A stretch of DNA of 64,000 nt, from NCBI GenBank assembly GCA_963667535.2, contig CAXXDU010000002.1:2480001-2544000 (forward strand), given 5' to 3'. The notes beneath the pieces are model-generated. The model did no database searches, had not been told where the DNA came from, and saw only the letters and a list, made by a program, of their open reading frames with translations. A program made the position numbers and the translations under genes. Positions 27,401 through 36,146 of this stretch are shown in pieces. How positions within the stretch are numbered: position 1 is the stretch's first letter; each line of letters starts with the position of its first letter. This DNA comes from UBA5614 sp963667535 (GTDB lineage: Bacteria > Cloacimonadota > Cloacimonadia > Cloacimonadales > Cloacimonadaceae).

Positions 27401-29080
27401 CTATATTCTGCTTATCTTCCTGTATGTAATCCGCTTAGGTATCAGGGCTTTATCGCCTAAGCGCTGTAGCTTGTTTTCTTCATAGTCGCTGAAATTGCCT
27501 TCATACCATTTGGTGGCGCTATCGCCTTCAAAAGCCAGGATGTGTGTGCAGACTCTATCAAGGAAATAGCGGTCATGGCTGATGACCACTGCGCAGCCGG
27601 CAAAGTCCAGCAGAGCTTCTTCCAGAGCATGGATTGTGTAGACATCTAAATCATTGGTTGGTTCGTCAAGCAGCAGGACGTTACCGCCTGTTTGCAGAGT
27701 CAGAGCTAAGTAGGCACGGTTCTTTTCCCCTCCGCTAAGAATATTGACGGGTTTGATATGTTCACGTGATGAAAAATTAAACTTACTCAGATATTCCCGC
27801 ACGTTTATCTCCCTGTCCCCTATTTTCATGATGTCTCTGCCTTCACCAATCAGGTCAAGCAGTGACTTGGTCTCATCCATCAGACGGGATTGGTCCACAT
27901 AAGAAAACTTCACAGTTTCGCCAATATCAAAGCTCCCGCTATCGGGTGTAATACGACCCAATATCATGTTGAAGAGAGTTGTTTTGCCTGCCCCATTAGC
28001 GCCGATGACACCGATAATACCACCGGCAGGGAGATTGAATTCCAGATTCTCATAAAGTAGTTTATCACCAAAGGCTTTGGAAATGGCATTGGCTATGATA
28101 ACCTTATTGCCCAGATGCGGACCTTTGGGAATAATGACCTTATCTGTAGCGTTTTCCTGTTTGTATTCAATGGAAGCCATCTTTTCATAGTTAATGATTC
28201 TTGCTTTGCTTTTTGCCTGACGTGCCCTGGGACTGCTGCGTATCCATTCCAGTTCTTCTGCCAGAGCTTTCTGACGCTTGGATTCGCCTTTGTTTTCAAT
28301 AGCCAGTCGTGCCTGTTTCTGTTCCAGCCAGGAAGAGTAGTTACCCTGGTATGGGATGCCTTCCCCCCTATCCAGTTCAAGAATCCAGCCTGCCACATTA
28401 TCCAGAAAGTAGCGGTCATGGGTGATAGCGATGACAGTGCCTTTATACTTTTGCAGATAGTGTTCAAGCCAGAGAATCATTTCTGCATCAAGGTGGTTGG
28501 TAGGTTCATCAAGTAATAGGATATCCGGTTCCTGCAGCAGCAGACGGCATAACGCTACGCGACGTCTTTCACCACCGGAGATAATGCTCACATCCATATC
28601 TGGAGGAGGGCAACGCAAAGCTTCCATAGCAAGTTCCAGACGGCTATCCAAGTCCCAGGCATTGGTGGCATCCAACTGGTCCTGCACCTTGCCCTGTTCA
28701 GCCAATAGCTTATTCATCTCATCATCAGTCATAGACTCGGCAAATTTATTATTAATCTCATCATATCTGGCGAGCAGAGCCACAATATCAGCAACTGCTT
28801 CTTTAACTGTTTCCAGCACTGTCTTGCCGGGAATGAGCTGAGGGTCTTGCTCCAGATAGCCAACAGTATAGCCTTTGGACATGGATACTTCACCAATATA
28901 ATCGTTATCAAGTCCTGCCATAATCTTGAGCAGTGAGCTTTTACCTGAACCGTTCAGACCGACGACTCCAATCTTGGCACCATAAAAATAGCTGATATAG
29001 ATATCCTTGAGGATTTGTTTGTTGCCATCAACGACTTTGCCCACTCCGGACATTGAATATATAACTTTATTCTCTTCCAT
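27401..29080 (-). CDS. ettA: ABC-F ATPase EttA (energy-dependent translational throttle)
   Basis: A 559-residue soluble ABC-F protein with two ATPase modules that binds the ribosomal E site. First Walker A GLNGSGKSS at 41-49, signature SGGERRRVAL, Walker B LLLDEPTNHLD; second GANGAGKTT, SGGEKNRAYL and LLLDEPTNDLD. Length and motifs match EttA (555 residues in E. coli). I place the start at 29080, where GAGGA precedes the ATG. The in-frame ATG at 29101 lies inside a dispersed palindromic repeat and has no ribosome-binding site. Confidence 0.94.
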   Translation of the reverse strand: MEENKVIYSMSGVGKVVDGNKQILKDIYISYFYGAKIGVVGLNGSGKSSLLKIMAGLDNDYIGEVSMSKGYTVGYLEQDPQLIPGKTVLETVKEAVADIVALLARYDEINNKFAESMTDDEMNKLLAEQGKVQDQLDATNAWDLDSRLELAMEALRCPPPDMDVSIISGGERRRVALCRLLLQEPDILLLDEPTNHLDAEMILWLEHYLQKYKGTVIAITHDRYFLDNVAGWILELDRGEGIPYQGNYSSWLEQKQARLAIENKGESKRQKALAEELEWIRSSPRARQAKSKARIINYEKMASIEYKQENATDKVIIPKGPHLGNKVIIANAISKAFGDKLLYENLEFNLPAGGIIGVIGANGAGKTTLFNMILGRITPDSGSFDIGETVKFSYVDQSRLMDETKSLLDLIGEGRDIMKIGDREINVREYLSKFNFSSREHIKPVNILSGGEKNRAYLALTLQTGGNVLLLDEPTNDLDVYTIHALEEALLDFAGCAVVISHDRYFLDRVCTHILAFEGDSATKWYEGNFSDYEENKLQRLGDKALIPKRITYRKISRI

Positions 29081-29099
29081 GTTTTCCTCATCATCTGTC

Positions 29100-29119
29100 A
29101 TTCCTGCGAAGGCAGGAAT
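29100..29119. repeat. Dispersed palindrome ATTCCTGC-GAAG-GCAGGAAT, copy 1
   Basis: An 8-bp perfect stem around GAAG. The same element occurs at 57709-57728 and, with changes in the right arm, at 29176-29194. It is a REP-like sequence seen widely in bacterial intergenic DNA. It abuts the 5' end of ettA. Confidence 0.88.
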
Positions 29120-29143
29120 CTACGCTCTTTTCATAATATCTTT

Positions 29144-29165
29144 GGTCAAGCGAAAGCGCTTAACC
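29144..29165. repeat. Short hairpin of the AGGTCAAGCG family
   Basis: GGTCAAGCG pairs with CGCTTAACC with one mismatch and an AAAG loop. It resembles the core of the larger hairpin at 26100-26148 and sits between two ATTCCTGC palindromes. Confidence 0.6.
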
Positions 29166-29175
29166 TACGACTATC

Positions 29176-29194
29176 ATTCCTGCGAAGTAGGAAT
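29176..29194. repeat. Dispersed palindrome ATTCCTGC-GAAG-..., degenerate copy 2
   Basis: ATTCCTGCGAAGTAGGAAT: the left arm is identical to the other copies, the right arm is shorter by one base and altered. It lies in the 256-bp divergent region between ettA and the decarboxylase gene. Confidence 0.75.
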
Positions 29195-29336
29195 TTATGC
29201 CTTATGTGGAGCATTTTTGAGATGCAGGATAAGTGTCAAGGGTTCAGAGATTAATTAGCAGATAATAGCTGCATTCAGTATTTTATTGACATTTACTTGC
29301 TCATTCCAATTTTTGATATTGATTAAGGAGAATTTT

Positions 29337-30437
29337 ATGGAAGCTCTCGCCCTTGGGGTGACCTCAATAGATTGGAAACAGATTGTTATGCTATTAGTCG
29401 GTATTACGCTGATTTTTCTGGCGATTAAAAAGAACTATGAGCCGACCTTGCTTTTACCGATTGGATTTGGAACAATCCTGGCAAATATCCCATTCTCTTC
29501 AGCAATAGGACCTGAAGGTCCATTAACGGTATTGTTTCAGGCAGGAATTGCAACTGAACTCTTTCCACTGCTGATATTTATTGCTATCGGAGCAATGATA
29601 GATTTCGCTCCGCTTTTAACAAATCCTTATATGCTGCTGTTTGGAGCTGCTGCGCAATTTGGCATCTTTGCTACTATCTCATTGGCATCGTTATTCGGCT
29701 TCCCATTGAAAGAAGCTGCTGCTATCGGAATAATCGGAGCAGCAGACGGACCTACTTCCATATATGTAGCAAATAAATTTGCTCAGCACTTGCTGGGACC
29801 AATATCAGTTGCAGCGTATTCCTATATGGCATTGGTTCCGATTATCCAACCTCCGGTAGTCCGGCTCCTTACATCGAGAAAAGAAAGATTGATTCGGATG
29901 GATTATAATGCAGGGTCAGTACCCAAGACCGTGAAGATAATTTTTCCTATTGCAGTAACGTTTTTAGCTGGATTAGTTGCACCAGCATCAGTAGCATTAA
30001 TTGGTTTTCTGATGTTTGGTAACCTGATCAGAGAAAGCGGAGTTTTGGAAAGCATCTCACTGACTGCTCAAAAGGAATTGGCAAACCTTGTAACAATCCT
30101 GTTAGGGATTACAATCGCATCTACTATGACAGGTGCTAATTTTGTAAAAATGCAGACTTTGCTGATTATTTTGCTGGGGTTAGCTGCGTTTATTTTTGAC
30201 ACTGCAGGTGGAGTACTGTTTGCCAAGTTTATTAATATTTTCAGAAAAACAAAAATCAACCCGATGATTGGAGCCTGTGGGATTTCCGCTTTCCCAATGT
30301 CTGCCAGAGTCATACATCAGATGGGTATCAAAGAAGACCCCTTTAATTTTTTACTGATGCCGGCAGTTAGCGCTAATGTAGGCGGACAAATTGGCTCAGT
30401 TATTGCGGGTGGATTAATCTTAGCATTAATACATTAG
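29337..30437 (+). CDS. Sodium-pumping decarboxylase, beta subunit (oxaloacetate/methylmalonyl-CoA/glutaconyl-CoA type)
   Basis: Integral membrane subunit of 366 residues that couples biotin-linked decarboxylation to sodium export. Many hydrophobic helices; the conserved GIIGAADGPTSIY region (about 135-147) contains the aspartate of the sodium site in this family, and the C-terminal MSARVIHQMG and GGQIGSVIAGG segments also match. The ATG at 29337 has AAGGAG seven bases upstream; an in-frame ATG at 29286 lacks one. The alpha/biotin subunits are not adjacent. Because methylmalonyl-CoA mutase is in the window, a methylmalonyl-CoA decarboxylase role is reasonable, but sequence alone cannot tell it from oxaloacetate or glutaconyl-CoA types. 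Confidence 0.92.
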   Translation: MEALALGVTSIDWKQIVMLLVGITLIFLAIKKNYEPTLLLPIGFGTILANIPFSSAIGPEGPLTVLFQAGIATELFPLLIFIAIGAMIDFAPLLTNPYMLLFGAAAQFGIFATISLASLFGFPLKEAAAIGIIGAADGPTSIYVANKFAQHLLGPISVAAYSYMALVPIIQPPVVRLLTSRKERLIRMDYNAGSVPKTVKIIFPIAVTFLAGLVAPASVALIGFLMFGNLIRESGVLESISLTAQKELANLVTILLGITIASTMTGANFVKMQTLLIILLGLAAFIFDTAGGVLFAKFINIFRKTKINPMIGACGISAFPMSARVIHQMGIKEDPFNFLLMPAVSANVGGQIGSVIAGGLILALIH

Positions 30438-30445
30438 GAAAGTTT

Positions 30446-30850
30446 ATGTCCAAAATAGAATTTAAAAAAAAACAGGAAATGGTTAAATTAGCCAAAGCTA
30501 TATCTCAAAATGCATATGCACCATATTCAAAATTTAAAGTTGGAGCAGCTCTGCTGACAAAATCAGATAAAATATATTTGGGTTGTAATGTGGAAAATGC
30601 TTCTTACTCCATGACAATATGTGCAGAACGAAATGCAGTCTTTCAGGCAATTGCAGATGGTAATAAAGACTTTGTGGCAATAGCGATATATGTAGATTCT
30701 GAAGTTCTTTTTCAACCCTGTGGTGCATGTAGGCAAGTATTAGCAGAATTTGCTGATGATATTACTGTAATAGTATCAAATATTACAAGTTCAAGCGAAA
30801 CTACATTAGCTGAGTTGCTACCCGGAAAGTTCACCCTGCCTCATGAGTAA
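30446..30850 (+). CDS. cdd: Cytidine deaminase
   Basis: Zinc enzyme of 134 residues that deaminates cytidine and deoxycytidine to uridine forms. The active site is complete: C59-A-E61 in TICAERNAV with E61 as proton shuttle, and C92/C95 in PCGACRQV. The N-terminal AYAPYSKFKVGAAL is diagnostic. It starts eight bases after the decarboxylase stop and overlaps the radical SAM gene by eight bases. Confidence 0.97.
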   Translation: MSKIEFKKKQEMVKLAKAISQNAYAPYSKFKVGAALLTKSDKIYLGCNVENASYSMTICAERNAVFQAIADGNKDFVAIAIYVDSEVLFQPCGACRQVLAEFADDITVIVSNITSSSETTLAELLPGKFTLPHE

Positions 30851-31757
30851 TATCTATCAGGAATTATTAAATTGCCAGCTCTGTCCCCGCTCCTGCCATA
30901 TTAACCGCTATCAGGAAAAGGGCTTTTGTCAAGCTACGTCCGAAATAAAAATTAACCTGTATCAATTGCACTATGGTGAAGAACCGGTAATCAGCGGAAC
31001 TAAGGGTAGCGGAACTATCTTTTTCTCCAATTGCAATCTGGGTTGTATTTTTTGTCAAAATTATACTATCAGTTCTTTGGGTTGGGGAAAAGAACTGTCT
31101 GGTGAACAATGTGTTAAGATAATGCTGGAGCTTCAGAATCAGGGTGCTCACAATATCAATCTTGTTACTCCAAGCCATTACAGCATCCAGCTCATTGATG
31201 TAATTAAATCAGCTAAACAAAACGGACTAACTATTCCTGTTATCTGGAATTCCAATGCTTATGAGAATGTGGAAACATTAAAGCTTATGGAAGGTCTAGT
31301 AGATGTCTATTTACCTGATTTGAAATACTCGGACATGGAAAACAGTGCTGTGTTTTCTCATGCTTCAGATTATCCTGTGAAAGCACGTAAAGCAATTATT
31401 GAAATGAGAAGGCAAGTAGGTCAAATGAAGTATGATGACAATGGTATAGCCGAAAAAGGATTAATTATCAGACTTCTGGTATTACCCAATCAGATTGCCG
31501 GCACAATTGACACCTTAAACTGGATTGCAGATGCGCTTGGGGAGAATACTTACGTCAGCCTGATGGCACAATATTATCCTACCTGGAAAGCTGATGAGTA
31601 TCCGGAAATAAACAGAGGTATAACTCAACCTGAATATGAAGAAGTACTGGAAGAATTAGATAAATTGGGTTTTGTCAATGGCTTTGTACAGGAACTATCT
31701 TGTACAAATGAATGGACACCTGCATTCAAACAGATAGACGCAATATCATCAAACTAG
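30843..31757 (+). CDS. Radical SAM protein, PflX/pyruvate-formate-lyase-activase-like
   Basis: A 304-residue radical SAM enzyme. The cluster motif is C64-xxx-C68-xx-C71 in SNCNLGCIFCQNY. An N-terminal cysteine set (C11, C14, C18, C29) precedes it, as in the COG1313 PflX-like group. That group is annotated as a putative glycyl-radical-enzyme activase, but its substrate is not settled. No pyruvate formate-lyase or AmmeMemoRadiSam partner gene is adjacent. The start overlaps cdd by eight bases and the amidase follows ten bases after the stop, so it belongs to the same unit. Confidence 0.85.
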   Translation: MSNIYQELLNCQLCPRSCHINRYQEKGFCQATSEIKINLYQLHYGEEPVISGTKGSGTIFFSNCNLGCIFCQNYTISSLGWGKELSGEQCVKIMLELQNQGAHNINLVTPSHYSIQLIDVIKSAKQNGLTIPVIWNSNAYENVETLKLMEGLVDVYLPDLKYSDMENSAVFSHASDYPVKARKAIIEMRRQVGQMKYDDNGIAEKGLIIRLLVLPNQIAGTIDTLNWIADALGENTYVSLMAQYYPTWKADEYPEINRGITQPEYEEVLEELDKLGFVNGFVQELSCTNEWTPAFKQIDAISSN

Positions 31758-31767
31758 GAAAATATTT

Positions 31768-32916
31768 ATGAAATCAATAGTCATTAAAGTGTGTGTGCTG
31801 ATTACTCTTATAATGTGTGTAAACTCGATACTTCTTGCTGTAGATATCCGGGATTCTCTGCAGATATCAATAAAAGGAACTACGCAAATCAGCAAACTAC
31901 AAATAATTGAAATAGATAGTAAAGAATATTTTGATATCGATCAAATGGCCGCTATTTTTAAAGCTAACGTCAAAGAAGAACGCACAGATAAACGGATTTA
32001 TCTCAATCTGTATGATGAGCAGTTTATATTTCTTACTCATTCCTTATTCTTTTCATTTAAAAACCTTGATTATAAACTTGCCTATCCATTGATATCATAT
32101 AGCGGTAAGTATTGCTTGCCAAAAGATTTCATTACTAATACACTTCCCTATCTTTTCAAAGACAAGGTCAGCCTCAATGGAAAAAAAATTGTGATAACCA
32201 AACCCCAGGATAATACGATAAAAACTATTGTCATTGACCCCGGACATGGTGGTAAAGACCCCGGGGCTGTTGGGAAAAGACTCAAAGGTTTGGAAAAAGA
32301 CGTAAACCTGAATGTTTCATTACAATTAAAGACATATCTTGAGAATGAGCTTGGTGTAAATGTCCTGATGACACGGACAGATGATAGATTTGTTTCGTTA
32401 CAGGAAAGAACAAAATTTGCCAACGAACATAAAGCAGACCTCTTTATCTGCGTTCATACGAATGCCTCAAAGGACAGAAGTAGTAAAGGGGTTGAAGTCT
32501 ATTATCTTTCAACAGCCAAGACAACAGAAGCCAGGGCAGTTGAAGCACTGGAAAACTCTGTAGTTGAATTGTATGAAGGTGGTAAAGAAGCTACCAGGAA
32601 ATATGATGATTTAGCATTGATTCTTTCTGATATAATGCAGGCAGAAAACCTGGAACAGAGTAATAACCTGGCACTTAAGCTTCAAATGAATACTTGTGCC
32701 GGCACAAAATCTCTAAACAGAGGAATCAAACAAGCAAACTTTTATGTGCTCAGAGGGGCATTCATGCCTGCTGTTTTAGTAGAAATGGGTTTTATATCCA
32801 ACTCTGTTGAAGAGTCTTTTTTATTGAATCAACAGTACCAGGAAAGACTGGCAAGGACAATCTTTGAAGGCATAAAAAGCTTTAAATACCGGTATGACAG
32901 AATACGGTCTTCATAA
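31768..32916 (+). CDS. N-acetylmuramoyl-L-alanine amidase (Amidase_3)
   Basis: Periplasmic zinc amidase of 382 residues that cuts the amide bond between muramic acid and the peptide stem during cell separation. Signal peptide about 1-24; an N-terminal accessory domain (about 26-145) of copper-amine-oxidase-like or AMIN-like appearance; catalytic domain 152-378. Zinc ligands and catalytic residues: H160 in DPGHGGKDPG, E176 in LEKDVN, H230 in CVHTNAS and E339 in VEMGF. It is followed 50 bases later by the hybrid kinase gene. Confidence 0.93.
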   Translation: MKSIVIKVCVLITLIMCVNSILLAVDIRDSLQISIKGTTQISKLQIIEIDSKEYFDIDQMAAIFKANVKEERTDKRIYLNLYDEQFIFLTHSLFFSFKNLDYKLAYPLISYSGKYCLPKDFITNTLPYLFKDKVSLNGKKIVITKPQDNTIKTIVIDPGHGGKDPGAVGKRLKGLEKDVNLNVSLQLKTYLENELGVNVLMTRTDDRFVSLQERTKFANEHKADLFICVHTNASKDRSSKGVEVYYLSTAKTTEARAVEALENSVVELYEGGKEATRKYDDLALILSDIMQAENLEQSNNLALKLQMNTCAGTKSLNRGIKQANFYVLRGAFMPAVLVEMGFISNSVEESFLLNQQYQERLARTIFEGIKSFKYRYDRIRSS

Positions 32917-32966
32917 GCTCTTATAATGTACGATGAGTGATTTAATATGAAAAGTAAGGTGGTATT

Positions 32967-35687
32967 GTGAAAAAAGCTGTTTTAATAAGTACTCTATTAG
33001 TTATAGTTTTACTATCTATTGCCTTCTTTATGATATCTAGACTCAAATCAAGTAATCTTGATAGTGAAACTGAAAGTATGATGAAAAGAGCAGGCAGTCT
33101 GTCACATTCTATTGAAACCAGCTTTTCTTCATTCATAGACGAAACTGATTACAAATTTACCAGTAACGATTATACAGAGCTGCTTGTTTCTGAGGATAGA
33201 AACTCTGTCTTATACCGAAATCTTAAGAAATTCGTTTTCAAGCATCAGGATTTGATCGAAGAAATATCTGTATCGAATGAAACAAATTCCAGAAAGATCA
33301 CCTTGCCAGGACGTAATCAACTGGAACTTCAGGATATCAAAGAGACTACCCAGTCGCTTGAACAAAGAAAGAACTTAACATTTACTAATGACAAAGCTAT
33401 ATATACATATCCATTACTTGACAGAGACAAGAGGGTTTACGCAAATCTGAAGTTTGTCCTAAACATACAAAACCTGGTCCACTCTATTATCGAACAAGAT
33501 AATGTAGACAAAAGCACATGGATATTCCTGGCTAGAAACGACAAGATATTATTGACTCAAACATATAATCCTGACTATTCTGATTCCGATGCAATTACCA
33601 TCGATAAACTTGATTATATCCAGACTGAGATAAACAGAGGTCTGTCCGGCAACGAGCAGAGTAAACTTATATATGGGCATAAAAGTATAAACATGATATT
33701 TGCTTACAGTCCTGTGAGTTTAATGAATCAAGACTATTTAATTATTTATGGTAAAAACAAAGCTGACTTATTTGTTATGATAAACTATGTGACGATAACA
33801 CTTTCGATTATATTTGCAATTATCTTGTTTATTGCCATCTGGACATTCATGTATTTTATTAGTAAACTCAAGAAGAGTGAAGAAAGACTGCTTAGAATTC
33901 AAACTGCTGTCAATAACGCCAGCGACTTAATCATCATAACCGACATGAATAGAAAGACACTTTTCGTTAATCAAACATACACAGATATATTCGGAATACA
34001 CACGCAAACGGATACCGACCCGATTAATCTTGTTATATCTGATGCAGATGTCATGATGGAGATTGACAAAAAAATAAACGAGAATAAGTCTTTTGTGAGC
34101 GAGCTTGATATAAAAAATAAATATAATGGGCATACAACCTGCTTACTACGGACAGACATAATCCAAGACAGTGAAAAGCACCCGTTGGGTATCATGTATA
34201 TGGCTACTGATATTGCAGAGCGCAAAAAAGCTGAGCGCATGAAAAACGAGTTTATATCTACTGTAAGTCACGAGTTGCGTACTCCGCTAACCTCAATAAG
34301 GGGTTCTTTGGGTTTAATCCGGGGTGGGGTTACCGGAGAGCTTTCATCTCAAACACTTAAGTTGGTGGACATCGCCTATACCAACAGCGAAAGATTAGTC
34401 AGATTAATCAACGATATTCTTGATATTGAGAAAATTGAAGCAGGTAAAATGGAATTCCATATTCAGAGAATGGAATTACTCCCTTTGGTTGAAAAATCGA
34501 TAGAAATGTTAAGGAACTTTGCCAGTCAATACAACGTAAATATCAAACTTAAAAACTCTACTCATAATATTGAATCGTACATAGACCCTGACAGGTTTGA
34601 GCAGGTATTGGTAAATCTTATTTCAAATGCCGCAAAATTCTCTCCTTCAGGTTCAACTGTTGATGTTGATATGCGTATGACATCGGACTCTATTGTCAGA
34701 ATATCTGTTATTGATCAGGGAATAGGTATCCCGGATTCTTTCAAGAGCATGCTCTTCAAAAAGTTTGCCCAGGTTGATTCTTCAGATTCTAAAGCTAAAG
34801 GTGGCACAGGCTTAGGGTTGAGTATTTCTAAAGCAATTATTGATAAAATGGGTGGAAAGATTGACTGTGATTCAGTAGAAAATGCAGGATCCACTTTCTA
34901 TTTCGAGATTCCTGCAATACAAAGAGAAAACGATTTTGAAGATGGTTCGATTAATACTGATACCCCCAGAATTCTGATTGTAGAAGATGATGCTGATATC
35001 GCAGCATTAATAAAAATGATACTAGAAGATGCAGGATATAGGACTGCTATCGCATACAATGCTGAAGAAGCCAAGATAAAGCTTCTGTCTAACAACTATG
35101 CCGCCATGACACTGGATTTGCTTTTACCTGATAAACAAGGTATACAACTTGTTCGGGAATTAAGGGAAAATGAAGTTACAAACAATCTACCGATTATTGT
35201 TGTTTCGGCTGTAGCTGATCAGCAAAAGCAACAATTAGGCGGAGGTTTTGATATTATTGACTGGATTCAGAAACCTATTGATTTAGTTAGATTGAAAAGA
35301 GTATTACATCAGATTATATATCCTGTTGGCAGTGAAAAGCATTCTATTCTCCACGTTGAGGATGACTATGATAATACTGTCATAGTATCACAGATTTTGA
35401 ACGATAAAGCCAATATCATTCAAGCTCATAGTCTGAGAGAAGCCAAAGAAAAGATAAAGAATGAGCAATTCGAATTGGTTATTTTGGATATGACATTACC
35501 TGATGGGAATGGGATGGAGTTATTACCATATCTGAAAAGCTGCGGAAAACAGTCAATTCCGGTTTTGGTATTCTCAGCCAGCGAGACTTCTGATAACATT
35601 GATAAGAAAGTAGCTGCTACTTTAGTTAAATCAAAAACAAGCAACGATGAGCTGGTCGATATGATTCAAAGTATTCTTGGACATTAG
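32967..35687 (+). CDS. Transmembrane hybrid histidine kinase: periplasmic sensor-PAS-HisKA-HATPase-REC-REC
   Basis: A 906-residue protein. Membrane helices about 4-22 and 273-298 enclose a periplasmic sensor of about 245 residues. Then come PAS (about 305-418), HisKA with H435 in VSHELRTPLTS, HATPase ending in GTGLGLSISKAI, and two receivers: TLDLLLPDKQG and ILDMTLPDGNG carry the phosphoacceptors. In the first receiver the switch and lysine (VVSAVADQQ, IQKPID) are present. The start is GTG with AAGGTGG upstream. It is followed by a stand-alone receiver and a second large hybrid kinase on the same strand. Confidence 0.9.
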   Translation: MKKAVLISTLLVIVLLSIAFFMISRLKSSNLDSETESMMKRAGSLSHSIETSFSSFIDETDYKFTSNDYTELLVSEDRNSVLYRNLKKFVFKHQDLIEEISVSNETNSRKITLPGRNQLELQDIKETTQSLEQRKNLTFTNDKAIYTYPLLDRDKRVYANLKFVLNIQNLVHSIIEQDNVDKSTWIFLARNDKILLTQTYNPDYSDSDAITIDKLDYIQTEINRGLSGNEQSKLIYGHKSINMIFAYSPVSLMNQDYLIIYGKNKADLFVMINYVTITLSIIFAIILFIAIWTFMYFISKLKKSEERLLRIQTAVNNASDLIIITDMNRKTLFVNQTYTDIFGIHTQTDTDPINLVISDADVMMEIDKKINENKSFVSELDIKNKYNGHTTCLLRTDIIQDSEKHPLGIMYMATDIAERKKAERMKNEFISTVSHELRTPLTSIRGSLGLIRGGVTGELSSQTLKLVDIAYTNSERLVRLINDILDIEKIEAGKMEFHIQRMELLPLVEKSIEMLRNFASQYNVNIKLKNSTHNIESYIDPDRFEQVLVNLISNAAKFSPSGSTVDVDMRMTSDSIVRISVIDQGIGIPDSFKSMLFKKFAQVDSSDSKAKGGTGLGLSISKAIIDKMGGKIDCDSVENAGSTFYFEIPAIQRENDFEDGSINTDTPRILIVEDDADIAALIKMILEDAGYRTAIAYNAEEAKIKLLSNNYAAMTLDLLLPDKQGIQLVRELRENEVTNNLPIIVVSAVADQQKQQLGGGFDIIDWIQKPIDLVRLKRVLHQIIYPVGSEKHSILHVEDDYDNTVIVSQILNDKANIIQAHSLREAKEKIKNEQFELVILDMTLPDGNGMELLPYLKSCGKQSIPVLVFSASETSDNIDKKVAATLVKSKTSNDELVDMIQSILGH

Positions 35688-35753
35688 CTGGTTAAGGTTG
35701 GCCAACCTGTAGATAAACTACAGTATTTTTTAACTTGGGAATGTGAGGAAACC

Positions 35754-36146
35754 ATGATTAAGACATTGCAAAAAATTTTGTTAATTGAAGATGAGCCTGA
35801 TATTCAGGAAATCACTAAATCAGCTCTCGAACTGGTGGGTGGTTTTACCATCGAAACTGCCAACAACGGCTTTGAAGGCATCACAAAAGCTCAAAAATTT
35901 CTTCCTGATTTAATCTTGCTGGATATGATGATGCCTGGTATGAATGGAGTAACTACTTATGAAGAAATGCAAAAGATAGAATCAATCAAAGGCATTCCAG
36001 TAGTAATTATGACTGCAAAAGTCCAGCCCAATGAGATTTTAATGTATATAACTCTCGGAGCTATTGACGTGATATCAAAACCATTTGATCCGATGCAATT
36101 GTCAAATCAGGTAAATCAAATATGGAACAAATATTGTGGTAAATAA
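35754..36146 (+). CDS. Stand-alone CheY-like response regulator
   Basis: Single receiver domain of 130 residues, no output. Acidic pair in LIEDEPDIQ, phosphoacceptor in ILLDMMMPGMNG, switch threonine in VIMTAKV, lysine in VISKPFDP. GAGGA stands seven bases before the ATG. Its end overlaps the next gene by 11 bases, which indicates translational coupling to the 1220-residue kinase. Confidence 0.93.
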   Translation: MIKTLQKILLIEDEPDIQEITKSALELVGGFTIETANNGFEGITKAQKFLPDLILLDMMMPGMNGVTTYEEMQKIESIKGIPVVIMTAKVQPNEILMYITLGAIDVISKPFDPMQLSNQVNQIWNKYCGK

